Shown here: in pieces, positions 25,687 through 34,023 of the stretch | Numbering within the stretch: the first letter of the stretch is position 1 | Layout of the letters: each line of letters starts with the position of its first letter | Assembly (NCBI RefSeq): GCF_000721175.1 | Contig: NZ_JOEZ01000010.1 | Span: 107,683 to 171,682 of the forward strand | Length of the DNA stretch: 64,000 nt | Direction of reading: 5' to 3' | DNA from: Streptomyces anulatus | GTDB lineage: Bacteria; Actinomycetota; Actinomycetes; Streptomycetales; Streptomycetaceae | Notes under the pieces: generated by a model | What the model saw: the letters and a program-made list of their open reading frames with translations, nothing else | Told to the model about the DNA's origin: nothing | The model's database searches: none | Program-made: the position numbers and the translations under genes

Positions 25687-25836
25687 TGCCCGCGCAGGGA
25701 TATGCCGGCCGGTTTTCGGCTGCCTCCCCTACGGCCAGCCGTCAAGGCGCGACGTGGCTACGGCGTCGCCTAACGGCCCCGTACACCGCTCCCCGGCCCC
25801 GTGGGCGGGCCTCCGGTCCGGCTGCCCGACGGATCG

Positions 25837-27027
25837 TCAGAGGCCGCCGGTGTACAGCAGCCGGTCGGGCGAGCCCTGGCCGAGGCCGGAGAGCACGTCC
25901 TCGGTGGCCGTGTCCGTCAGCCATCGTGCGACGGCGGCGGGCGAGGCCGACGGGTTCTGCTCCTTGTAGAGCGCGGCGACGCCCGCGACGTGCGGGCTGG
26001 CCATGGAGGTGCCGTTCAGCGAGACGGTGCCGCCGCCGAGCCGGGCGGAGACGATGTCGGCGCCGGGGGCGTAAAGCGCGACGCAGGAGCCCCAGTTGCT
26101 GAAGGAGGTCTCCCGGTCCTGCCGGTCGCTCGCCCCGACCGTGACCACGCCGTCCGCGGTGGCCGGGGAGACGTCACAAGCGTCCCGGTCGTCGTTGCCC
26201 GCGGCCACGACGGGCAGCACGCCCGCGTCGGCGACGGACTCGGCCGCCGCGTCGACCGCGGTCGAACGGGCGCCGCCCAGCGAGGCGTTCAGCACGGCGG
26301 GGGTCCCGGTGCGCGCGGCGTCCTTGGCGACCCAGTCGAACCCGGCGAGGATGCCGGCCCAGGTGCCCCGGCCCTCGCAGTTCAGGACGCGTACGTTGAC
26401 CAGGGTGGCGTCCCCGGCGACGCCGGAGGTCGCGCCGCCGACGGTGCCCGCGACGTGCGTGCCGTGTCCGTTGCAGTCCATGCCGCCGCGGCCGTCGCCG
26501 ACGGCGTCGTACCCGTTCACGACGCGGCCGCCGAATTCGCTGTGCGCGGCGTCGATCCCGGTGTCGACGACGTACGCCTTCACGCCCTTGCCGGTGGCCG
26601 CGGTGGTGAAGGTGTCGTCCAGCGGCAGGGCGCGCTGGTCGATGCGGTCGATGCCCCAGCCGGCCGCGGGGGCCCGCAGCAGGTTCGCGGCGGTGGGCGC
26701 GGGGACGGTCACCTCGGCGTTCTCCTCGACGGCGAGGACGCCTGGGACGGTCCGTACCGCTTCGAGTTCGGTGGCGGTGAGCGTGGCGGCGAAACCGTGC
26801 AGGACGTTTCCGTACGTGAACAACGGGCTGAGCCCGAACTTCCGCAGGAAGGTCTCCGGCGGGAGTTCGGGCTCCAGGGTGACGATGTACTGCCCGGGCA
26901 CGGCCCGGGTGGACTGCTCCACCAGGACTTCTTCCGGTCCGCTGTCGGCCGAGGCCTGGGCGGGTGCGCCGATCAACGGTGCGATCAGCAGCAGGGCGGC
27001 CGTGGTCCATCGGGCGGGCAGGCGCAT
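25837..27027 (-). CDS. secreted subtilisin-like serine protease (S8) with I9 propeptide
   Basis: 396 residues from an ATG with GAGGAG 5 nt ahead. A Sec signal peptide occupies residues 1-~27 (RWTTAALLLIAPLIGAPAQASA). An inhibitor-I9 propeptide follows (~45-110, GQYIVTLEP to VEENAEVTV). The S8A catalytic domain has the triad Asp155 (VVDTGID), His188 (NGHGTHVAG) and Ser341 (NGTSMASPHVAG). It fits the extracellular proteinase K-like group. There is no extra C-terminal domain. Confidence 0.94.
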   Translation of the reverse strand: MRLPARWTTAALLLIAPLIGAPAQASADSGPEEVLVEQSTRAVPGQYIVTLEPELPPETFLRKFGLSPLFTYGNVLHGFAATLTATELEAVRTVPGVLAVEENAEVTVPAPTAANLLRAPAAGWGIDRIDQRALPLDDTFTTAATGKGVKAYVVDTGIDAAHSEFGGRVVNGYDAVGDGRGGMDCNGHGTHVAGTVGGATSGVAGDATLVNVRVLNCEGRGTWAGILAGFDWVAKDAARTGTPAVLNASLGGARSTAVDAAAESVADAGVLPVVAAGNDDRDACDVSPATADGVVTVGASDRQDRETSFSNWGSCVALYAPGADIVSARLGGGTVSLNGTSMASPHVAGVAALYKEQNPSASPAAVARWLTDTATEDVLSGLGQGSPDRLLYTGGL

Positions 27028-27126
27028 GCATTCTCCTCGGGATGGGGATCCGTTCGCGGAGCGAGTGCATCCGCGAAGCGCGAACACCCGTTCCTTCGTC
27101 CCCGTCCGTCGGTCGCCTTAGCGGGT

Positions 27127-28245
27127 TCAGCCGGACAGCGCAGCGCCGGCGGTCAGCTCCAGCTCGTCCAGGTCGCGTTCGACGCCCGCCCGGAGGTCGT
27201 CGTTCGCCCAGCTGCCCACGGCCACCTCGGCCGTGATGCCGGGCCCGAATCCGGCGATGAGCCCCTGCGCGGCCTCGGCGGCTCCGCCGTCGTCGAAGAG
27301 CCGTGCCAGCGCGTCGAAGACGACGGAGCTGGCGATGTTGCCGCGTTCGGTGAGGGTGGCCCGGCTGTAACGGAACATCTCGGGCGGCAGCTTCAGGAAG
27401 TGGCAGAGGTCGTCCAGGATGCGCGGCCCGCCCGCGTGGACGATGAAGAAGTCCATGTCCGGGACGGACCAGCCGTGCAGGTCGACCAGGTCCTGGAGGA
27501 CCGGGGCGAGCATCTCCATGGTGCCCGGGACCCGCTTGTCCAGCAGGAAGTGGAACCCGGTGTCGCGGACCGCGTAGGAGATCCAGTCCTCGGTGTCGGG
27601 CACCAGGTGGGAGCCGTTGCGCTCCAGCCGCATGCCGGCGCCGCCCTGTCCACGGACGACGGCCGCGGAGATGGCGTCGCCGAAGAGCCCGTTGGAGAGC
27701 AGCGAGCCGACCCCGATGTCGGTGGGCTGGTAGCAGAGCGAGCAGAACTCGCAGGACACGATGAGGACGTTGGACTCGGGGTAGGCCAGGCAGAAGTCGT
27801 GCGCGCGGTTGATCGCCGCGCCGCCCGCCGCGCAGCCGAGCTGGGCGATGGGCAGTTGGCGGGTCTCGGGTCTGAAGCCCATGGTGTTGATGATCCACGC
27901 GGTCAGCGAGGGCATCATGAAGCCCGTGCAGGAGACGTAGACGATCAGGTCGATCTCGGACGGGTCGGTCTCGGCGTTGGCGAGTGCCTGCCGGACGACT
28001 TCGGGGACCCGGGTCTTGGCCTCGGCCTCGTACACCCGGTTGCGCACCTCGAATCCGGGGTGCTTCAGGGTCTCCTCGATGGGCTGCACGAGGTGCCGGG
28101 TCTGGACGCCCGTGTTCTGGATGAGCCGCAGGACGAGGTCTCGCTGCGGGTGCCCGGCGTGGGTCTCCCGGGCCAGGTCCAGGGTCTGCTGCATCGTGAT
28201 GACGTGCTCGGGCACAGCGATGGCCGGTCGGCACAGGGTCGCCAT
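27127..28245 (-). CDS. rppA: type III PKS, 1,3,6,8-tetrahydroxynaphthalene synthase (RppA)
   Basis: 372 residues, chalcone-synthase fold. It makes 1,3,6,8-tetrahydroxynaphthalene from five malonyl-CoA; the product oxidises to flaviolin. The catalytic triad falls at the numbers known for the S. coelicolor enzyme: Cys138 (QLGCAAGG), His270 (FIVHAGGP) and Asn303 (ERGNIASS). The second active-site cysteine, Cys106 (YVSCTGFMMPS), is also present. It is co-transcribed with the P450 gene immediately upstream (34-bp gap), the arrangement of the biflaviolin pathway. Confidence 0.95.
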   Translation of the reverse strand: MATLCRPAIAVPEHVITMQQTLDLARETHAGHPQRDLVLRLIQNTGVQTRHLVQPIEETLKHPGFEVRNRVYEAEAKTRVPEVVRQALANAETDPSEIDLIVYVSCTGFMMPSLTAWIINTMGFRPETRQLPIAQLGCAAGGAAINRAHDFCLAYPESNVLIVSCEFCSLCYQPTDIGVGSLLSNGLFGDAISAAVVRGQGGAGMRLERNGSHLVPDTEDWISYAVRDTGFHFLLDKRVPGTMEMLAPVLQDLVDLHGWSVPDMDFFIVHAGGPRILDDLCHFLKLPPEMFRYSRATLTERGNIASSVVFDALARLFDDGGAAEAAQGLIAGFGPGITAEVAVGSWANDDLRAGVERDLDELELTAGAALSG

Positions 28246-28279
28246 AAGTTCTCCTCGTTCTCTGGAGCGAAGGCTCTCG

Positions 28280-29500
28280 TCACCATGTGACGGGCAGGGC
28301 GAGCGGGTAACGCCAGATGGACGTCGTGTTCCACGAGACGTCCGCGGGCGGCACGTCCAGACGCAGCGCCGGGAAGCGGGTCAGCAGCGTGGAGAAGGCC
28401 ACTTCCAGTTCCATGGTGGCCAGCGGCGCGCCCAGGCAGTGGTGAGCCCCCCAGCCGAACGTCATGTGGGGGATGGTCGGCCGGTCGGGGTCCAGCTCGT
28501 CGGGACGGTCGAACTTGGCGGAGTCCCGATTGGCCGTCAGGTAGGACACGTGCACCACGTCGCCGGCCTTGATGAGGACACCGGAGAGCTCCACGTCCTC
28601 CAGGGCGATGCGCGGGATGCCGACGCCCTTGCGGAAGGGGATGTGGCGCAGCAGCTCCTCCAGGGTGCGGGGCAACCGCTGCGGTTCGGCCCGGAGGGAC
28701 CGCATGAGGTCCGGGCGGGTGAGCAGGGTGTAGGCGATGTTGCCGAGCTGATAGGTCGTGGTGTCCTGGCCGGTGATGAGCAGGACCATCGCCATGACGG
28801 CCAGCTCGTCGTCGTCCAGCAGTTCGGCGCCGTCCCGGGCGGTGGCCAGGGTGCTGATGAGGTCCTCGCCCGGGGAGCGGCGCCGGTCGGCGGTCAGCTC
28901 CTGGAAGTAGCCGCGCAGCTCCGCCTTGGCGCGTACCGCGTCCTGCTTGCCCGCGGCCCCGACATTCATCATGGTCATGGCGTGGGCGCGGAGCCAGGGG
29001 CGGTCGGCCTCGGGGATGTCGAGGGCCTCGCAGATGGTGATCAGTGGCAGCGGCGCGGAGACCCGGGCGACGAAGTCGGCCGGGGAGCCCTCTTCCTCCA
29101 TCTCGTCCAGCAGCCGGTCCACCACACGCTGGGTGCCGCCGCGCATCTGCTCGACGCGACGTGGGGTGAAGCTCTTGGCGACCAGGCCCCGCAGCCGGCT
29201 GCTGGCGGGCGGGTCCATGAGGTTGATGGACTCCGCCTGCACGATCGGCTCCGGCGTCATCCGGGGGAAGTCACGGCCGAGGACTGCGCTGCGGCTGAAC
29301 CGCCGGTCGGTGGTGACCGTCCGGACGTCCTCGTAGCGGGTGACCAGCCAGGCCTCGCCCTCTCCGTACGCCATACGGATGCGGGACACCGGCTCCTCGG
29401 TCAGCAATTGCCTGAGCTGGGGGTCGAACTCCAACTGCTGCGCGTAGTCGAAAGGACAGCTCCGGACGGTTTCCTTGTTCTGCACCGAGGTGTTCTCCAC
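28280..29500 (-). CDS. cytochrome P450, CYP158A-like
   Basis: 406 residues from the GTG at 29500, which has GGGAG 7 nt ahead; the longer ORF start at 29560 lacks a site. P450 landmarks are the I-helix GQDTTTYQ, the EXXR motif in TLEELLRHIPF, and the heme loop FGWGAHHCLGAPLA. Linked to rppA, it matches CYP158A enzymes, which couple flaviolin molecules into biflaviolin and triflaviolin pigments that protect against UV. The coupling activity is inferred from context. Start and end positions leave no room for a third pathway gene (such as a cupin monooxygenase). Confidence 0.92.
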   Translation of the reverse strand: MENTSVQNKETVRSCPFDYAQQLEFDPQLRQLLTEEPVSRIRMAYGEGEAWLVTRYEDVRTVTTDRRFSRSAVLGRDFPRMTPEPIVQAESINLMDPPASSRLRGLVAKSFTPRRVEQMRGGTQRVVDRLLDEMEEEGSPADFVARVSAPLPLITICEALDIPEADRPWLRAHAMTMMNVGAAGKQDAVRAKAELRGYFQELTADRRRSPGEDLISTLATARDGAELLDDDELAVMAMVLLITGQDTTTYQLGNIAYTLLTRPDLMRSLRAEPQRLPRTLEELLRHIPFRKGVGIPRIALEDVELSGVLIKAGDVVHVSYLTANRDSAKFDRPDELDPDRPTIPHMTFGWGAHHCLGAPLATMELEVAFSTLLTRFPALRLDVPPADVSWNTTSIWRYPLALPVTW

Positions 29501-29570
29501 CGAGGTTCTCCCAATGACCACTTCGAGGAATGGGGCGTGTGCCGGACCGGGACCCGGCACCGACCTACCC

Positions 29571-29606
29571 TGTGTGCCCCGTCACTCTTCGGAACATGTC
29601 AGTGAC
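29571..29606. promoter_or_regulatory. dyad upstream of the P450-rppA operon
   Basis: TGTGTG (29571-29576) and GTCACT (29581-29586) are mirrored by AGTGAC (29601-29606) running directly into ACACA, 70-110 bp before the P450 start. Arms are offset by a 4-bp insertion. A regulator site is plausible; none is known to me with this sequence. Confidence 0.35.
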
Positions 29607-29647
29607 ACACAGCGGTCAGTCGATCAGGGGGGCGCACGCCCCGGCGC

Positions 29648-30013
29648 TCAACCGGTCGCCTCCCCGACAGGCAGTGCCTCGGCCCGGCCCAGGACGTGGT
29701 GGCGGCCGATCGGGAGCATCAGGGGCCGGCCCGACAGGGGGTCCCCGATGATGCGGCTGTCGAGGTCGAACACCGCCCGTACGGTCTCCTCCGTCAGCAC
29801 CTCGGCGGGGGTGCCGGACGCGTGGAGCCCGCCGTCGGGCAGGGCGATCAGGTGGTCAACGTACCGGGCGGCGAGGTTGAGGTCGCGCAGGACCACCACG
29901 ATGGTGGTGCCGCGCGAGCGGTTCAGGTCGGTCAGGAGGTCCAGGGCCTCGATCCGGTGGCCGGCGTCGTGGAAGGTGGTCGGCTCGTCGAGCAGCAGGA
30001 GACCGGTCCGCTG
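29648..30013 (-). pseudogene. C-terminal half of a siderophore-type ABC ATPase
   Basis: The frame holds Walker B GLLLLDEPTTFHD and the C-terminal part of a FecE/FepC-like ATPase (LNRSRGTTIVVVLRDLNLAARYVDHLIALPDGGL, then TPAEVLTEETVRAVFDLD). Walker A and the signature are absent: homology stops near 30013 and is replaced by unrelated sequence with a 22-bp palindrome. The switch His expected in VVVLHDLNLAARY is Arg. A deletion remnant. Confidence 0.8.
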
Positions 30014-30018
30014 GGCGC

Positions 30019-30040
30019 CCGGCGACCATCTGGTCGCCGG
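30019..30040. repeat. 22-bp palindrome at the edge of the broken ABC ATPase gene
   Basis: CCGGCGACCA (30019-30028) and TGGTCGCCGG (30031-30040) are perfect complements with a 2-bp centre. It lies precisely where the ATPase homology ends, so it may have had a part in, or result from, the deletion. Confidence 0.55.
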
Positions 30041-30092
30041 CACCGCCGTCTGACGGGGCCGGCGTCCCCGGAGCCGATGGCGAAGGCGAAGA

Positions 30093-30134
30093 CGAACGCC
30101 CCGTCCCCGCCGCTCGGCGAGTACGGGGCGTTCG
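30093..30134 (-). terminator. hairpin terminator of the thioesterase gene
   Basis: CGAACGCCCCGT (30093-30104) and ACGGGGCGTTCG (30123-30134) form a 12-bp stem around an 18-nt loop that can itself pair. It begins 7 bp past the thioesterase stop on the minus strand. No T-tract is present, as is common in Streptomyces. Confidence 0.7.
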
Positions 30135-30140
30135 CCGGCG

Positions 30141-30557
30141 TCAGCCGGTCAGCAGGTCCGGGTTGCCCGCCAGAGCGGCCAGGCGGCCCTGCGGGTCCGG
30201 GACGAGGCGGCGGTCGGTCAGGTCGAGGACGCCGGCCACTCCGGTGATCTCCGCGGCCACCGTGCCGTCCTCCTTGAGGATCTGCTGCTCCAGGGCGAAC
30301 GTCTTGCCCGTGCCGTAGTCGAACCGGCAGGTGATCCTGACGCGCTCACCACCGCGCAGCTCGCGGCGGTACTTGACCGTCACCTCCAGCTGGACCGGGC
30401 CGATCCCGTCGGCCAGCAGTTTCTCCTGCGGTAGTCCGGCGGCCCGCAGCAGCTCCCAGCGGGCGTGCTCCGCGTACTGGAGGTAGACGGCCTGGTTCAG
30501 ATGGCCCTGGGTGTCGAGTTCGTAGCCGCGCACGGTCACATCAACGGAGAAGGTCAT
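30141..30557 (-). CDS. acyl-CoA thioesterase, 4-hydroxybenzoyl-CoA thioesterase-like hot-dog fold
   Basis: 138 residues from the ATG at 30557, the only start close to the domain. The motif YELDTQGHLNQAVYLQYAEHARWELLR is the active-site helix of the 4HBT/YbgC group (normally DxxGHxNN, here DTQGHLNQ). It is followed by VTVKYRRELRGGERVRITCRFD. It hydrolyses acyl-CoA or acyl-ACP thioesters; the substrate is unknown. No ribosome site is visible. Confidence 0.85.
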   Translation of the reverse strand: MTFSVDVTVRGYELDTQGHLNQAVYLQYAEHARWELLRAAGLPQEKLLADGIGPVQLEVTVKYRRELRGGERVRITCRFDYGTGKTFALEQQILKEDGTVAAEITGVAGVLDLTDRRLVPDPQGRLAALAGNPDLLTG

Positions 30558-31079
30558 GACCGTGCGAACGTCTGCGGGCAGCGGTCCATTCCGGTGGCCC
30601 GGCGCCCCGGGTGAAGGCTCTGCGCACCGTGCGAGCAGGTCCTCCTTGCGGTGCAGCGGGACGTGGCCGGTGCGCGGGCGGTCCGGGGCCGGGCCGGTCA
30701 CCGGAAAGCACGGGGCTTGATGCTGGAGACGAGGGCCCGCGAAACCGGCGAGCGCCGAGGCCGCAGAACGTCGACGCGCTGCGGCGGCTCGCGAGCAGGA
30801 CCTGACGGAGCATCGGACGGACCTGCCCGGCAGCCTTCCGAGCGCGTACGACGCGATCGGCCGGGGGCTCGACGTTCCCGCGGGAGAGACCGTCGCTGTC
30901 GCCGGGTCGGCCCAGGTGCGCCGCACGCCGGCGCACCGCGTCCAGCGCGACCGGCTCCCGGGCGGGCGCCGAGCCGTTCGGCGTACACCGCGCACACTTT
31001 CTCCGGCCGATTTCCATGAGATGTCGTTTCGGGGGTATCCGAACTCCAGCAGGAAAGCTCACGCGACGGGGTGGAAGCT
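30558..31079. other. 522-bp gap without a supportable gene
   Basis: Several frames are open, but none has family motifs or the usual third-position GC bias. A GGGTAT at 31033-31038 has the form of a SigB-class -10 box and lies 41 nt before the ATPase start at 31080; no matching -35 was found. Confidence 0.5.
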
Positions 31080-31496
31080 ATGAACGACCGTATTCTGATG
31101 ACGTTTTCACCGGACGGCCAGACCCGTACCGATTTCGTCTGCCGGCCGGAGAAGGCCGCCGACGCGCGGGACGCGGTCAGCGCGTTCGTCACCCGGCTGC
31201 ACCCCGCGCCGACCTCGCTCACGGTCCAGAACCTCCTGCTCCTGGTGTCGGAGCTGGTGACCAACGCCGTCCGGCACGCTGGGGCCGTCACCGCACTGTG
31301 GCTGACGGCGGACCGCACGGGCGTCCATGTCCGGGTCACCGACCCGAGCCCGGCGCGCCCGCAGGACCGGACGCCCGACCTGACCGGCCGGACCGGTGGG
31401 TTCGGCTGGCCGATGGTCCAGCGGCTGGCCCAGGAGGTACGGGTCCGGGAGACGGCGGGCGGCGGGAAGGTCATCCTCGCCACCGTGCCGCGCTGA
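31080..31496 (+). CDS. RsbW-like HATPase regulator
   Basis: 138 residues from the ATG at 31080 with GGGGTGG 5 nt ahead; a GTG at 31071 is also in frame. It is a stand-alone GHKL ATPase: the N box LLLLVSELVTNAVRHAG, then DPSPARPQD and a G2 box GGFGWPMVQRLA. This family includes anti-sigma kinases and many Streptomyces paralogues of unknown target. No sigma or anti-anti-sigma gene adjoins. It precedes the FHA-ABC transporter in the same direction. Confidence 0.87.
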   Translation: MNDRILMTFSPDGQTRTDFVCRPEKAADARDAVSAFVTRLHPAPTSLTVQNLLLLVSELVTNAVRHAGAVTALWLTADRTGVHVRVTDPSPARPQDRTPDLTGRTGGFGWPMVQRLAQEVRVRETAGGGKVILATVPR

Positions 31497-31625
31497 GCCG
31501 TGACCGCGCCGGACCGGCCACCGGCCACCGGCACGATCCTTTTCACGGCGCCCGGGAACACGAGCCTGATCGCGGCGTCCAGGAGCGCGAACCTCCGGCG
31601 GCGGGCGCCGATCGTTACGTATCGG

Positions 31626-31631
31626 TAGAAT
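31626..31631 (+). promoter_or_regulatory. -10 box for a leaderless FHA-ABC transporter transcript
   Basis: TAGAAT lies 7 nt before the ATG at 31639, which would itself be about +1. No Shine-Dalgarno is seen before that ATG, which supports leaderless initiation. Confidence 0.55.
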
Positions 31632-31638
31632 TCAGGGC

Positions 31639-34014
31639 ATGGGAGAGCGGCCTGCGACGCCGACTGCGCCCGAACTCGTTCTGGAGACCGATCTGGGCTC
31701 CACGGTGATGAGTCCGAGCCGGGATTACCATGTCGGGCGCGACCCCGACAGTGACATCGTCATCGACGACATCCGGGTCTCCTGGCACCACGCGATCCTG
31801 CATCCCGAGGCCGGTCACTGGACCATCGAGGACGAGGACAGCACCAACGGCACGTACACCGGTGGACGGCGGATCCGCGCCGCGGACGTCGGCGCGGGCA
31901 GCGAGATCCGCTTCGGCAATCCGAGCGACGGACCGCGCGCCCTGCTGCTGGGCCGGGAGCCCCCCGCGCCCGCCGCGCCCCCCGCCCCCTCCGCCGGCCG
32001 CCCCTCGGCCGTGTCGATGCCCGCGGCGACCGGCACGTTCCGGCAGCCCACGACCGTACGTCCGCTGCCCGCGAAGACCGTGCGGATCGGCCGCGACGCG
32101 GGCAACGACCTCGTCATCGACGATCTGGTGGTCTCCCGCCACCACGCCGAACTGCGGGCGCTGGCCGACGGCACCTACGAGATAGTCGACCTCGGCAGCC
32201 ACAACGGAACCTTCCTCAACGGTCAGCCGGTCGCCCGCGGGCCCGTCGGTCCCGGTGACATCGTCGGCATCGGCCACTCGGCGTTCTGCCTGGTCGGCGA
32301 CGCACTCCAGGAGTTCGTGGACACCGGTGAGGTCTCGCTGGACGTCCAGGACCTGGAGGTCACGGTCGGCCGGGCCGGCAAGGGCGGCAAGACCCTGCTG
32401 GACCGGGTCTCCTTCCCCGTCGGCGAGAAGTGTCTGCTCGGTGTGGTGGGGCCCAGCGGCGCGGGGAAGTCCACGCTGCTCAACGCGCTCACCGGCCAGC
32501 GCCCCGCCGACAGCGGCACTGTGCTCTACGACGGCCGTGACCTCTACCGGGACTTCGCCGAACTGCGCCAGCGCATCGGCCTCGTCCCGCAGGACGACAT
32601 CCTGCACTCCCAGCTGACCGTGCGTAAGGCCCTCGGTTACGCAGCCGAGCTCCGCTTCCCACAGGACACCGCGAAGGCCGAGCGGCAGGCGCGGGTCGCC
32701 GAGGTGATCCAGGACCTCGGCCTCGAACAGCGCGCCGACCAGCCGATCCACTCGCTCTCCGGAGGTCAGCGCAAGCGGGTGAGCGTCGCCCTGGAGCTGC
32801 TGACGAAGCCCTCACTCCTCTTCCTGGACGAACCGACCTCGGGGCTCGACCCCGGCATGGACCGCTCGGTCATGCACATGCTGCGCGGCCTGGCCGACGA
32901 CGGCCGCACGGTCATCGTCGTCACACACAGTGTGCTGAGCCTGGAAGTCTGCGACCGGCTGCTCGTCCTCGCGCCCGGCGGCCGCATCGCCTACTACGGC
33001 CCCCCGGAGGACGCTCTCGCCTTCTTCGGCTTCACGGAGTGGCCGGAGGCGTTCGAGGCCTTCGAGAACGACCGCGACCGCGACTGGGCGGCCACCTACG
33101 CCGGTTCCCCCTTCCACCAGCAGTACATCGTCAACGCCACGGCCCAGCCCCACCTGCCCCCGGCCGCGCCCGGAGCTCTGGTCGCACCGCCGCCGAAGAC
33201 CCGTAACTGGGGTGCGCAACTGCACACGCTCGTACGCCGGTACGCCTCCGCGCTGAGCGCCGACCGGACGTTCCTGATCATCATGATCGCGCTGCCCTTC
33301 GTCATGGGCGCCATGGCCCGTGCGCTGGCCGGCAGCCGGCTCACCCAGGAGACGGCGATGAACGCCATGCTGATCCTGTGCGTGGGCGGAGTACTGACCG
33401 GAGCGGCCAACGCGGTACGGGAGTTGGTCAAGGAGCGGGTGATCTACCAGCGGGAGAGGGCCGTCGGGCTCTCCAGATCCGCGTACCTCATGTCGAAGAT
33501 CGTGGTGCTCGGTACCGTCACCGTCCTCCAGGCCGTGGTACTGACCCTGGTGGGACTGATGGGCGTCGATCTCAACGCGCCAGGTGGCGATGGGGTGTTC
33601 CTGCCACCGCTCGTGGAGATCACGCTGGCTGTCGCCCTGTTGTCCTTCACCGCGATGATGCTCGGCCTCCTCGTCTCCGCGCTGGTGCGCAAGGAGGAGG
33701 TGACGATGCCCCTGCTCGTCCTCCTCGCCATCGTCCAGGTCGTCTTCTGCGGCGCGCTGCTCAAGCTGCACGGCGTCCCCGGGGTGGAGCAGCTGTCGTG
33801 GCTGGTGCCGTCGCGGTGGGCACTCGGGGCGATGGCCGGGACGATCGATCTGGCGCGGATCGTGCCGGGCGAGCTGACCTCCGATCCGCTCTTCGGGCAC
33901 TCGGCGGGGGTCTGGCTGCTCAACATGGGCATGATGGCCGTCCTCTCGCTCGTCTTCGGATACGTGGTCATGAGACTCCTGAGGCGGCACGAACCCGCGG
34001 TCATGCGGAAGTGA
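31639..34014 (+). CDS. ABC transporter with two N-terminal FHA domains (Rv1747-like)
   Basis: 791 residues. FHA1 (~18-105) has GRD at 33-35 and NG at 70-71, but its binding-loop SRxH is S48-W-H-H, so the phosphate-contacting Arg is lost. FHA2 (~140-225) is intact with GRD 151-153, SRHH 166-169 and NG 189-190. A nucleotide-binding domain follows (Walker A GPSGAGKST 271-279, signature HSLSGGQRKR, Walker B LLFLDEPTSGLD). An ABCG-type membrane domain of six spans completes the protein. Mycobacterial Rv1747 has the same layout and is controlled by a Ser/Thr kinase through its FHA domains. A repeat protein and a kinase gene lie directly downstream. Confidence 0.92.
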   Translation: MGERPATPTAPELVLETDLGSTVMSPSRDYHVGRDPDSDIVIDDIRVSWHHAILHPEAGHWTIEDEDSTNGTYTGGRRIRAADVGAGSEIRFGNPSDGPRALLLGREPPAPAAPPAPSAGRPSAVSMPAATGTFRQPTTVRPLPAKTVRIGRDAGNDLVIDDLVVSRHHAELRALADGTYEIVDLGSHNGTFLNGQPVARGPVGPGDIVGIGHSAFCLVGDALQEFVDTGEVSLDVQDLEVTVGRAGKGGKTLLDRVSFPVGEKCLLGVVGPSGAGKSTLLNALTGQRPADSGTVLYDGRDLYRDFAELRQRIGLVPQDDILHSQLTVRKALGYAAELRFPQDTAKAERQARVAEVIQDLGLEQRADQPIHSLSGGQRKRVSVALELLTKPSLLFLDEPTSGLDPGMDRSVMHMLRGLADDGRTVIVVTHSVLSLEVCDRLLVLAPGGRIAYYGPPEDALAFFGFTEWPEAFEAFENDRDRDWAATYAGSPFHQQYIVNATAQPHLPPAAPGALVAPPPKTRNWGAQLHTLVRRYASALSADRTFLIIMIALPFVMGAMARALAGSRLTQETAMNAMLILCVGGVLTGAANAVRELVKERVIYQRERAVGLSRSAYLMSKIVVLGTVTVLQAVVLTLVGLMGVDLNAPGGDGVFLPPLVEITLAVALLSFTAMMLGLLVSALVRKEEVTMPLLVLLAIVQVVFCGALLKLHGVPGVEQLSWLVPSRWALGAMAGTIDLARIVPGELTSDPLFGHSAGVWLLNMGMMAVLSLVFGYVVMRLLRRHEPAVMRK

Positions 34015-34023
34015 GGTGGTTCC

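Noticed and set aside
25801..28290. 829-codon plus-strand frame opposite the subtilase and rppA
   Set aside because: Shadow of two unambiguous minus-strand enzymes with intact catalytic residues.
30611..31062. ORFs on both strands upstream of the RsbW-like ATPase
   Set aside because: A stretch reading AYDAIGRGLDVPAGETVAVAG looks protein-like, but neighbouring codons lack the usual bias and no family could be recognised.
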